Shown here piece by piece: positions 1 to 6,227 of a stretch of DNA of 12,558 nucleotides. Each line of letters begins with the position of its first letter. Positions within the stretch are counted from its first letter, which is position 1. The position numbers and the translations under genes were made by a program. The notes beneath the pieces are model-generated. The model saw only the letters and a list, made by a program, of their open reading frames with translations, ran no database searches and was not told where the DNA came from. The stretch is from an uncultured Collinsella sp. Its GTDB lineage: Bacteria > Actinomycetota > Coriobacteriia > Coriobacteriales > Coriobacteriaceae. The stretch lies in NCBI GenBank assembly GCA_902464495.1, contig CABQJK010000047.1, positions 1 through 12,558 of the forward strand. The letters are read 5' to 3'.

Positions 1-12
1 AGGGGGAATACC

Positions 13-873
13 ATGAATACCGATATGTCTCGTCGTCAGTTTGTTGGTCTAGCCGGCTCGCTCGCCACGGTGCTTGGCCTTGGTCTTGTCGGCTGCGGCG
101 GTGGTGCCGGCAAGGGCTCCGCTGCAGGCTCTACCACTGCCAAGGATGTGAAGGGCGCCGCGGAGTCCAAGAAGCTCGTGGTGGGCTTTGACAAGTCCTA
201 TCCTCCGTATGGTTTTGTGGGCGACGACGGTGAGTACACCGGCTTTGACCTCGACCTTGCTAAGGCCGTTGCCGACAAGCAGGGCTGGGACGTTGAGTAC
301 GAGGCCATCGACTGGGATGCCAAGGACACGCTGCTCAACTCGGGTGCCATCAACTGCATCTGGAACGGCTTTACCATGGAGGGCCGCGAGGACGACTACA
401 CGTTCTCCGATCCGTACATGCTCAACGAGCAGGTGCTCGTGGTCAAGAAGGACGCGGGTATCAAGAGCTGGGACGATCTTGCCGGCAAGACCGTGATTAC
501 CCAGACTGATTCCGCTGCGCAGGATGTGCTCGAGGGCGACCAGAAGGATCTGGCCGCGACGTTTGCCACGCTCGATACCATCGGTGAGTACAACACGGCG
601 TTTATGCAGCTCGAGAGTGGTGCGGTCGATGCCGTTGCCTGTGACCTCTCGATCGCTCAGTATCAGCTGGCCGCCAAGCCAGATGCCTATACGCAGCTCG
701 ACAAGCCGCTGTCCAGCGAGCACTACGCCGTCGGCTTTAAGAAGGGCGACACCAAGTCGGCCGATGCTGTAACCGAGTCACTCAAGGCGCTCTACGAGGA
801 CGGCACGGTCAAGGACCTGTGCGATAAGTATTCAAGCTATGGTCTTTCCTTCGACAACTGGGTGCTCAAATAG
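13..873 (+). CDS. Polar amino acid ABC transporter substrate-binding lipoprotein (SBP family 3)
   Basis: This 286-aa protein is the extracellular solute receptor of a polar amino acid importer, anchored to the outer face of the membrane. The N-terminus has a twin-arginine motif (SRRQF, residues 6-10), a hydrophobic stretch, and a lipobox LVGC ending at Cys28, so it is probably a Tat-routed lipoprotein. The mature part has the family-3 signature GFDLDLAKAV and the EGRE...FSDPY region, in which the Arg usually contacts the ligand carboxylate. The ATG at 13 has a purine-rich RBS (AGGGGG, 1-6) at good spacing; an in-frame ATG at 25 would keep the RR motif but lies further from that RBS. It is the first gene of a binding protein-permease-ATPase cluster. 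The promoter would lie outside the window. The amino acid specificity cannot be read from the sequence. Confidence 0.93.
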   Translation: MNTDMSRRQFVGLAGSLATVLGLGLVGCGGGAGKGSAAGSTTAKDVKGAAESKKLVVGFDKSYPPYGFVGDDGEYTGFDLDLAKAVADKQGWDVEYEAIDWDAKDTLLNSGAINCIWNGFTMEGREDDYTFSDPYMLNEQVLVVKKDAGIKSWDDLAGKTVITQTDSAAQDVLEGDQKDLAATFATLDTIGEYNTAFMQLESGAVDAVACDLSIAQYQLAAKPDAYTQLDKPLSSEHYAVGFKKGDTKSADAVTESLKALYEDGTVKDLCDKYSSYGLSFDNWVLK

Positions 874-978
874 CGGCTTTCCCAGGCACCCGATTTTGCC
901 GTTCAAACCGTCGCTTGCGTACATTTAGTACGCGGCGCTCCTCTTTCACGGCAAACTCGGGCACCTGGAAAACCCGCT
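872..978. repeat. Structured intergenic element, copy 1 (conserved core inside a 31-bp imperfect stem)
   Basis: The left arm 872-902 and right arm 948-978 are complementary at 26 of 31 positions with no gaps. They enclose a core at 903-947. The core has its own hairpin (GCGTAC, loop ATTTA, GTACGC) with a further CGC/GCG pairing. The two 20-nt core halves (903-922 and 928-947) recur exactly at 1748-1767 and 1772-1791. The left arm starts inside the stop codon of the binding-protein gene. No T-run follows, so this is not a standard terminator. Three of the five arm mismatches would become G-U wobbles in RNA read from the minus strand. It may be an RNA element or a REP/MITE-like repeat; its function is unknown. 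Confidence 0.8.
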
Positions 979-1023
979 TTAGCATTGGGTTCGCTGTTCC
1001 GTTACTGTGAAAGAGAGCTTGGG

Positions 1024-1677
1024 TTGTCTATTCAGGTCATGATGCAGATGCTTGGCCAGGGATTCTTGGTCAGCTTGCAGCTGTTTGTGCTGACGTTGCT
1101 CGGGTCGATTCCGCTGGGAATTCCCGTGGCGTTTATGCGCATGAGCAAAATTGCGCCGCTTCGCTGGATCGCGCGCATCTATATTTCGGTCATGCGCGGC
1201 ACGCCGCTCATGCTACAGATGTTTGCCATCTACTTCGCCCCGTACTACGTGTTCGGCATCTCGCTCACGCCCGATTCCAAGTGGACGGCGTGCGTTGTGG
1301 CGTTCATCATCAACTACGCCGGCTACTTTGCCGAGATCTATCGCTCGGGCCTGCAGTCGATTCCGCGTGGTCAATATGAGGCCGCCGAGGTGCTGGGCTA
1401 CTCGCTTCTGCAGACATTTTTGTACATCGTGATGCCGCAAGTTGCCAAACGCATTTTGCCGGCGATGGGCAACGAGATCATCACGCTGGTCAAGGACACA
1501 TCGCTGGCGTTTGCCATCGGTGTGGGGGAGATGTTCTCGACGGCCAAGGCGCTGGTTGCCTCGCAAGTGAGTATGGTGCCGTTTGCGATCGCGGCGCTGA
1601 TTTACTGGGTCTTTAACTTTGTGGTCGAGATGCTGCTGGGCGCCGCCGAAAAGAAGCTGGACTATTATCATGACTAG
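1024..1677 (+). CDS. Polar amino acid ABC transporter permease (HisM/GlnP type)
   Basis: This is the membrane-spanning subunit of the amino acid importer, about 217 aa, normal for the family. Several hydrophobic helices are visible. The conserved RGTPLMLQ segment lies near residues 58-65. The cytoplasmic EAA loop, which docks onto the ATPase, begins EAAEVLG at about 119-125 and runs on to the VMPQ segment. The start is uncertain. I chose TTG at 1024 because GAAAGAGAG (1009-1017) forms an RBS at suitable spacing and gives a typical length. A TTG at 985 would add 13 residues but has no visible RBS. ATGs at 1039 and 1042 have weak RBSs. The gene lies between two copies of a structured repeat, giving intergenic gaps that are long for an ABC operon. 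Confidence 0.92.
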   Translation: MSIQVMMQMLGQGFLVSLQLFVLTLLGSIPLGIPVAFMRMSKIAPLRWIARIYISVMRGTPLMLQMFAIYFAPYYVFGISLTPDSKWTACVVAFIINYAGYFAEIYRSGLQSIPRGQYEAAEVLGYSLLQTFLYIVMPQVAKRILPAMGNEIITLVKDTSLAFAIGVGEMFSTAKALVASQVSMVPFAIAALIYWVFNFVVEMLLGAAEKKLDYYHD

Positions 1678-1685
1678 ATCACTCT

Positions 1686-1703
1686 GCCGTTCTAACGAAC
1701 GGC
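1686..1703. other. Small perfect hairpin downstream of the permease gene
   Basis: GCCGTTC (1686-1692) and GAACGGC (1697-1703) form a perfect 7-bp stem around the loop TAAC, 9 nt after the permease stop codon. No T-run follows, so it is not a clear terminator. The 15-mer at 1686-1700 recurs with one change at 6154-6168. Confidence 0.5.
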
Positions 1704-1722
1704 GGACTGCTTGACGCTGCGC

Positions 1723-1819
1723 GCGTGCCTGACGGCCAATCTGCTCCTCAAACCGTCGCTTGCGTACAGAAGTACGCGGCGCTCCTCTTTCGGAGCACAT
1801 TGTCTCGCCAGTCACACGC
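1723..1819. repeat. Structured intergenic element, copy 2
   Basis: The core halves 1748-1767 and 1772-1791 are identical to those of copy 1 (903-922 and 928-947). The loop is AGAA instead of ATTTA, still closed by GCGTAC/GTACGC. The flanking arms differ in sequence from copy 1 but are again complementary to each other. CAATCTGCTCC (1737-1747) pairs 10 of 11 with 1792-1802, and further blocks (GGC, TGAC, GCGTG) pair outward to 1723 and 1819 with bulges. As in copy 1, the outer stem abuts the core exactly. The element fills most of the gap between the permease and ATPase genes. Confidence 0.78.
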
Positions 1820-1850
1820 TCGCTGACTTTTTAAACACATGGAGGTTCCC

Positions 1851-2615
1851 GTGTCCGGAACGGTAATGAATATATCGAACGCGCGCAAGGCGTTTGGCGG
1901 CAATGAGGTACTCAATGATATCTCACTCGAGGTAAAGCGCGGCGAGGTCGTGGCGATTATCGGACCTTCGGGCGGCGGTAAGTCCACGCTGCTGCGCTGC
2001 GCTACGCTGCTCGAGACACTCGACGGAGGCTCTCTCTCGTTTGGCGACCTTGCCGTTGCGACGGACGCGGGGCCGGGTGCGGTCTATGCGAAAGGCGACG
2101 TGCCCAAACAGGCGCGCTCGCGGTTTGGTCTGGTGTTCCAGAACTACAATCTGTTCCCGCACTATACGGTGATGAAAAACATCATCGACGCGCCGATCCG
2201 CGTGCTTAAGCGCCCGCGCGAGCAGGCGGAGGCGCGTGCGCGTGAGTTGATCGCGCAGATGGGGCTTACGGGCAACGAGAACAAGGTGCCGTGTGAGCTT
2301 TCGGGCGGTCAGCAGCAGCGCGTGAGTATTGCCCGCGCCCTGGCGCTCGATCCGGAAATCTTATTCTTTGACGAGCCGACCTCGGCACTCGATCCCGAGC
2401 TGACGGCCGAGGTGCTGCGTGTCATTAAGGACCTGGCGGCGCAGAATATGACGATGGTAATCGTGACCCACGCGATGCAATTTGCGCGCGATGTTGCCGA
2501 CCGCGTGGTCTTTATGGACGGCGGTCGCATTGTCGAGGAGGGATCTGCCGAGCAGGTTATCGACCATCCGCGCGAGCAGCGCACGCGTGAGTTCTTGAGC
2601 CGTATCGAGGGATAG
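1851..2615 (+). CDS. Polar amino acid ABC transporter ATP-binding protein (GlnQ/HisP type)
   Basis: This is the cytoplasmic ATPase that powers the importer, 254 aa. All nucleotide-binding motifs are intact: Walker A GPSGGGKST (38-46), Q-loop Gln97 in QNYNLFPH, signature LSGGQQQR (150-157), Walker B ILFFDE (170-175), D-loop SALD and switch His207. I chose GTG at 1851 because GGAGG (1841-1845) lies 5 nt upstream. The in-frame ATG at 1839 would place that RBS inside the gene and has none of its own. A loop between residues about 66 and 88 (DLAVATDAGP to DVPKQ) is slightly longer than in the shortest family members. The gene ends the operon and is followed by a strong terminator. Confidence 0.95.
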   Translation: MSGTVMNISNARKAFGGNEVLNDISLEVKRGEVVAIIGPSGGGKSTLLRCATLLETLDGGSLSFGDLAVATDAGPGAVYAKGDVPKQARSRFGLVFQNYNLFPHYTVMKNIIDAPIRVLKRPREQAEARARELIAQMGLTGNENKVPCELSGGQQQRVSIARALALDPEILFFDEPTSALDPELTAEVLRVIKDLAAQNMTMVIVTHAMQFARDVADRVVFMDGGRIVEEGSAEQVIDHPREQRTREFLSRIEG

Positions 2616-2648
2616 ACTCAGGTATTTACTCAACTATTAATTGAGGCG

Positions 2649-2688
2649 AAGCCGCCACAGGTCTTACGGTCTGTGGCGGCTTTTTGTT
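2649..2688 (+). terminator. Rho-independent terminator of the ABC transporter operon
   Basis: AAGCCGCCACAG (2649-2660) and CTGTGGCGGCTT (2671-2682) form a perfect 12-bp GC-rich stem around a 10-nt loop. It is followed by a T-tract (2681-2685, then GTTT). It lies 33 nt after the ATPase stop codon. Confidence 0.95.
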
Positions 2689-2925
2689 TACATCGACGGG
2701 GTTCAATAATTGCCCCACAAGCTTGTCTCTTCCTCTCGCCGCCTGTATTCATACGTGTGCCGAAAGGTATGCATGGACAGCCGTCCGTGAGGGTAGGGTG
2801 GTGGCATAGGACATTTGGAGGGTGAGTCGGCTCGGCTGCCGACCATGCTGTTCCCGGGACGGCACCGACCGCGAACTCTCCCCGTTGGCGTCGCGCATTG
2901 CGCGCGGCCCTGCAAGGAGGTCATC
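2689..2925 (+). other. Upstream region of the EF-G-like gene
   Basis: With the preceding terminator, this is a gene-free stretch of about 310 nt. It holds a weak promoter candidate (TTGTCT at 2723-2728, 17 nt, TATTCA at 2746-2751) and a perfect 6-bp inverted repeat GTCGGC/GCCGAC (2826-2831 and 2838-2843, loop TCGGCT). The strong RBS AAGGAGG is at 2914-2920. Reading frames extending the gene upstream via a TTG at 2815 have no RBS. I recognise no known riboswitch or leader peptide here. Confidence 0.4.
2723..2751 (+). promoter_or_regulatory. Weak sigma-70-type promoter candidate for the EF-G-like gene
   Basis: TTGTCT (4 of 6 to the -35 consensus) is separated by 17 nt from TATTCA (3 of 6 to the -10 consensus). 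It is the best match I found after the upstream terminator. It would give a leader of roughly 170 nt. The assignment is tentative. Confidence 0.25.
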
Positions 2926-5001
2926 ATGGGTGCTCCCAAGACCGGCAACGTAAGGAACGTGGTGCTCGTAGGCCAAGGCGGGGTGGGCAAGACTTCACTC
3001 GCCGAGGCCATGCTCCACCTTTCCGGCAAGACCGCCCGCCTGGGCGGCCACGACGGCACCAAGCCCACGCTCGACTATGACCCCGAAGAGGTCAAGCGTG
3101 CATTTTCCATCTCGACGACCATCGCGCCGATCGACTGGAAGGGCGCGCGCATCAATGTGCTCGATGCCCCGTGCTACCCCGATTTTATCGGCGACGCCTT
3201 TGCCGCGATGAGCGTCTGCGAGACGGCTCTGTTTGTGGTCGACGCCGAGGCCGGCCCGCAGCCTACGACGGTTAAGCTCTGGTATGCCGCCGAGGACCTA
3301 CGCCTGGCACGCGCGGTGTTCGTAAACCGCCTGTCGCGCTCCGAGGCCAGCTTTGCGACCACGATGGACCTGCTGCAGGAGCGCTTTGGCACGCGCCTGG
3401 GCGCCGTGACCCTTCCCTGGGGCGAGGGCGAGGACTTTGACGGCATCATCGACCTGGTGCGCATGAAGGCGCGCCACTGCAACGGCGCCGAGGCCGTTGA
3501 GTTGGAGATTCCCGAGGAGTATCGTGCCCAGGCCGAGGAGGCCCATGACCATCTGTGCGAGCTGGTGGCCGAGGCTGACGACGAGCTGATGATGAAATAC
3601 CTGGAAGGCGAGGAGACGCTGACGCAGGAGGAGCTTGAAGGCCTGCTGTCTAAGGCGATCGCCGAGCGCATCTTTGTGCCGGTCTTTGCGGGCGATTGCA
3701 TTAAGGAGCAGGGCGTCAACTCGCTGATGGACGACATCGCCACGTACTTCCCGGCGCCGACCGACTACGGCGAGATGCCGCTCATCGACGGTGATTCGCT
3801 TAAGATTTCGAGTGACGATGACCGTCCGGTGGCGTTTGTGTTTAAGACGCTGGCCGATCCGCAGCAGGGCCGCATCAGCTTTATCAAGGTGCTGACGGGC
3901 ACGCTTGAGCCGGGTCTTGAGTTGGTCAACGCGCGTACCCGCAAGAGCGATCGTTTGGCTCACTTGTATGTGATGTGCGGCCGCGATATGACCGAGGTTG
4001 GCCATGCCTATGCCGGCGACATCATCGTGGCGCCCAAGCTGGCTGCCGAGACGGGCGATACGCTCTCGATTACCGGCAAGGTCGAGGCTGCGGCGTTTAA
4101 GTTCCCCAACTCGCAGTACCGCATCGCCATCGAAGCCGAGAACCGCGGCGACGAAGAGAAGCTCTACACGTTTATCGAGAAGGCCTGCAAGGCAGACCCG
4201 ACCATGAGCATCGACCGCGACGAGGAGACGGGCCAGACTATCATCTCCGCCGTTGGTGAGGCGCAGGTTTCGGTGCTGCTCAACCGTTTGGAGGATCGCA
4301 CCAAGGTCGTGGCCAAGAGCGTGCCGATCCGCATTCCGTATCGCGAGACCATCCGCCGCACGGCGAGCGCCCAGGGTCGCCACAAGAAGCAGACCGGTGG
4401 CGCCGGTCAGTACGGCGACTGCTGGCTGCGCGTGGAGCCGCTCATTGGGCCCGACGGCACGAGCGACGGCTACGAGTTTGTGGACGAGGTCGTGGGTGGC
4501 CGCATTCCGCGCTCGCTGATCCCCGCTGTGGACAAGGGCGTCCAAGAGACCATGAAGGACGGCATTATCGCCGGTTATCCGCTCACGGGCATTCGCGTCG
4601 CGGTGTACGACGGTTCGTATCACAGCGTCGACTCCAACGAGATGGCGTTCCGCGCGGCGGCTCGTATCGGCCTGCGCAAGGCGTGCGCCGATGCCGACCC
4701 GGTGGTGCTGGAGCCCATCGAGGAGATCACCGTGACCATTCCCGAGAGCTACGCCGGCGCCGTGATGGGCGACATCTCGGCCTCGCGCGGTCGCGTGACG
4801 GGCATGGAGACCGATGAGCGCGGCGACACCGTGGTCATCGCCCAGGCCCCGCTCGCCGAGCTGACGGATTACTCGACGCGCCTGCGCTCCATCACGCGCG
4901 GCACGGGCGACTTTACCATGAAGCCCGCCGGCTACGAGCAGGTTCCCTACGACGTTCAGGCCAAGCTGGTCGAGCGCTATGAGGAGGGCCGCGCTAAGTA
5001 G
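2926..5001 (+). CDS. Elongation factor G-like protein (EF-G2/FusA2 type), with degenerate GTPase motifs
   Basis: This 691-aa translational GTPase-family protein has the full EF-G architecture. The G domain has P-loop GQGGVGKT (16-23). Domains II and III follow. Domain IV begins near residue 480 (GRHKKQTGGAGQYGD from 484), and domain V contains EEITVTIPESYAGAVMGDIS. It matches my recollection of the actinobacterial FusA2/EF-G2 paralogue better than canonical FusA. The G domain is unusual: the G3 motif is DAPCY (80-84) where elongation factors have DTPGH, and the G4 motif is NRLS (134-137) where NKxD is expected. The switch I RGITI sequence is absent (SISTTIAP instead). GTP binding or hydrolysis may therefore be altered, and a regulatory or ribosome-associated role is possible. 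ATG 2926 is chosen because AAGGAGG (2914-2920) lies 5 nt upstream. It is a single-gene unit. Confidence 0.93.
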   Translation: MGAPKTGNVRNVVLVGQGGVGKTSLAEAMLHLSGKTARLGGHDGTKPTLDYDPEEVKRAFSISTTIAPIDWKGARINVLDAPCYPDFIGDAFAAMSVCETALFVVDAEAGPQPTTVKLWYAAEDLRLARAVFVNRLSRSEASFATTMDLLQERFGTRLGAVTLPWGEGEDFDGIIDLVRMKARHCNGAEAVELEIPEEYRAQAEEAHDHLCELVAEADDELMMKYLEGEETLTQEELEGLLSKAIAERIFVPVFAGDCIKEQGVNSLMDDIATYFPAPTDYGEMPLIDGDSLKISSDDDRPVAFVFKTLADPQQGRISFIKVLTGTLEPGLELVNARTRKSDRLAHLYVMCGRDMTEVGHAYAGDIIVAPKLAAETGDTLSITGKVEAAAFKFPNSQYRIAIEAENRGDEEKLYTFIEKACKADPTMSIDRDEETGQTIISAVGEAQVSVLLNRLEDRTKVVAKSVPIRIPYRETIRRTASAQGRHKKQTGGAGQYGDCWLRVEPLIGPDGTSDGYEFVDEVVGGRIPRSLIPAVDKGVQETMKDGIIAGYPLTGIRVAVYDGSYHSVDSNEMAFRAAARIGLRKACADADPVVLEPIEEITVTIPESYAGAVMGDISASRGRVTGMETDERGDTVVIAQAPLAELTDYSTRLRSITRGTGDFTMKPAGYEQVPYDVQAKLVERYEEGRAK

Positions 5002-5036
5002 CGTGTGATTTTGCCTGCAATGTAGGTGCTGACGAA

Positions 5037-5066
5037 AAGGCCGCCCTGGGTAACCGGGGCGGCCTT
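5037..5066. terminator. Bidirectional terminator between convergent genes
   Basis: AAGGCCGCCC (5037-5046) and GGGCGGCCTT (5057-5066) form a perfect 10-bp stem with a 10-nt loop. On the plus strand it is followed by ATTT. On the minus strand the stem runs into TTTT (complement of 5035-5038), so it can serve both the EF-G-like gene and the nuclease gene. Confidence 0.88.
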
Positions 5067-5114
5067 ATTTGATCCCTTGGGGACTGCAAATCGATTCTTG
5101 TCGCGGTTAGGGGC

Positions 5115-6098
5115 TTAATCACCCGAGGCTTGGTTGCGGCCGGTGGAGTAGTCGATCTGCACATGCGGCTGCAGGTTGTAGCAATATACGTGGAAGCACA
5201 GCGTCTTGCCGTGGTCCTCGACCGATTGCGCCTCGAGGCGTACGCCACGGCAGACGAGCTCCTCTTCGTTGTACATGGGCGTGACGCGATAGAGCACGTG
5301 GTTGCCCGTGTCGCGGATATAGTCGAGGATTTGCTCCTCAAACGGCAACATGCCCGTCTCGTTGAGATAGCGTGTGCCGGTGAGCAGATTCTTGCGGTTG
5401 GCGTTTTCGCCGCAGAGCGACCAAGCGATAAGGTGGCAACGGTTGTAGAGGCTCTGACCCGGAATAAAGTCGTAGCGCTGCTGGTGCCATCCGGCGGGGT
5501 GGATACGCGAGATATCTCCGCGCTTGCCTTGACCGAGCGACTCGGGACCCACACAGGCGAGCGCTTTGCGGGCGCGGCCCAAGCTGTCGAGCTTGGAGAA
5601 CTTCTTAAAGCAGCCCTCTTCGGTAGCTCGCTCGTATTCGTCGAGTGTGAATGATGGCGTGCCCAACGGGTGCGTGCTGTCGGCACGAAGGGCAACGTAG
5701 GGGTTGCCGGCGTAGTCGGGAATGCTGCTGAGATAAACACCGCGGGCGCGGTTAAGGTCGGGGTTTTCGACCTCGTCGATGGGGGTGACGGAGCCGTTCG
5801 GGTCGGTGTCGCCGCCGGTGTCGGTTGTGGTGGCCTCGGAGCCATCACCGGCGTCCGGGCCGCCTTCGGAGTCCGCGGAGCTCGCCGTCCCCGATTCGAG
5901 TCGGGCGACCAGATCGGCCTCGTCTTCGGTGCGGCTAGGGCTTTCATTCTGCTTTTCGGCTAGAGCCGCCGCCTGCTCGTCACTTTGCGGTGATAGCAGT
6001 TTGGGTGCGCCGTCGAGCGATCCTGTAAACAGCGCAAACCCCAACACCACGGCGGTGCCGATGGAAAGTACTTGCTTGTAGGCGGACTTGCGCGACAT
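5115..6098 (-). CDS. Secreted or membrane-anchored DNA/RNA non-specific endonuclease (EndA-like, beta-beta-alpha metal)
   Basis: This 327-aa protein is a probable extracellular nuclease of the DNA-entry nuclease type. A basic N-terminus (MSRKSAYK) and a hydrophobic segment (about 10-27) form a signal peptide or membrane anchor. A low-complexity stretch rich in Asp, Glu, Gly, Ser and Thr (about 40-110) follows. The nuclease domain covers roughly 118-310. The active-site segment is NRCHLIA (219-225): His222 is the expected general base, and the family's DRGH appears here as NRCH. ENANRKNLLTGTRYLN follows, with Asn237 and Asn246 as likely metal or active-site Asn residues. The start at 6098 has AGGAG five nt upstream. 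It may degrade environmental DNA for nutrients or serve in DNA uptake; no competence genes are nearby. It lies 129 nt downstream of the LacI gene, so it could be co-transcribed or have its own promoter. Confidence 0.9.
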   Translation of the reverse strand: MSRKSAYKQVLSIGTAVVLGFALFTGSLDGAPKLLSPQSDEQAAALAEKQNESPSRTEDEADLVARLESGTASSADSEGGPDAGDGSEATTTDTGGDTDPNGSVTPIDEVENPDLNRARGVYLSSIPDYAGNPYVALRADSTHPLGTPSFTLDEYERATEEGCFKKFSKLDSLGRARKALACVGPESLGQGKRGDISRIHPAGWHQQRYDFIPGQSLYNRCHLIAWSLCGENANRKNLLTGTRYLNETGMLPFEEQILDYIRDTGNHVLYRVTPMYNEEELVCRGVRLEAQSVEDHGKTLCFHVYCYNLQPHVQIDYSTGRNQASGD

Positions 6099-6153
6099 GG
6101 GGGCTCCTGGGTAGTCGGTTGCGAATCTACCAGTCTAGCAGGAGCCGGCAGGG

Positions 6154-6168
6154 GCCGTTCTATCGAAC
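6154..6168. other. Inverted-repeat motif upstream of the nuclease gene, shared with 1686-1700
   Basis: GCCGTTCTATCGAAC contains the dyad GTTC-TATC-GAAC. It matches 14 of 15 bases of the segment at 1686-1700. Here it lies in the 5' region of the nuclease gene. It could be a protein-binding site or a coincidence; I know of no regulator for it. Confidence 0.3.
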
Positions 6169-6227
6169 AAATACTTAAGATTTGGGACAAACACTACTGA
6201 TTCATTTGCTTCATATTTGGCGTATGG

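Noticed and set aside
872..978. Copy 1 of the structured element as a terminator of the binding-protein gene
   Set aside because: No T-tract follows on the plus strand, and the permease and ATPase genes downstream have no better promoter visible. An effect on read-through is still possible.
3298..4623. A minus-strand open frame of about 441 codons inside the EF-G-like gene
   Set aside because: It lies fully antisense to a gene with conserved EF-G domains and has the Arg/His/Leu/Val-rich composition of a shadow frame.
4994..5947. An alternative minus-strand frame overlapping the nuclease gene
   Set aside because: Its translation is rich in Ser, Thr, Arg and Ala without recognisable motifs, while the overlapping frame carries the nuclease active-site motif and a good RBS.
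6158..6169. GTTC-N4-GAAC as a possible SOS (LexA) box upstream of the nuclease gene
   Set aside because: Gram-positive LexA boxes have the arms in the opposite order (GAAC-N4-GTTC), so the match is not valid.
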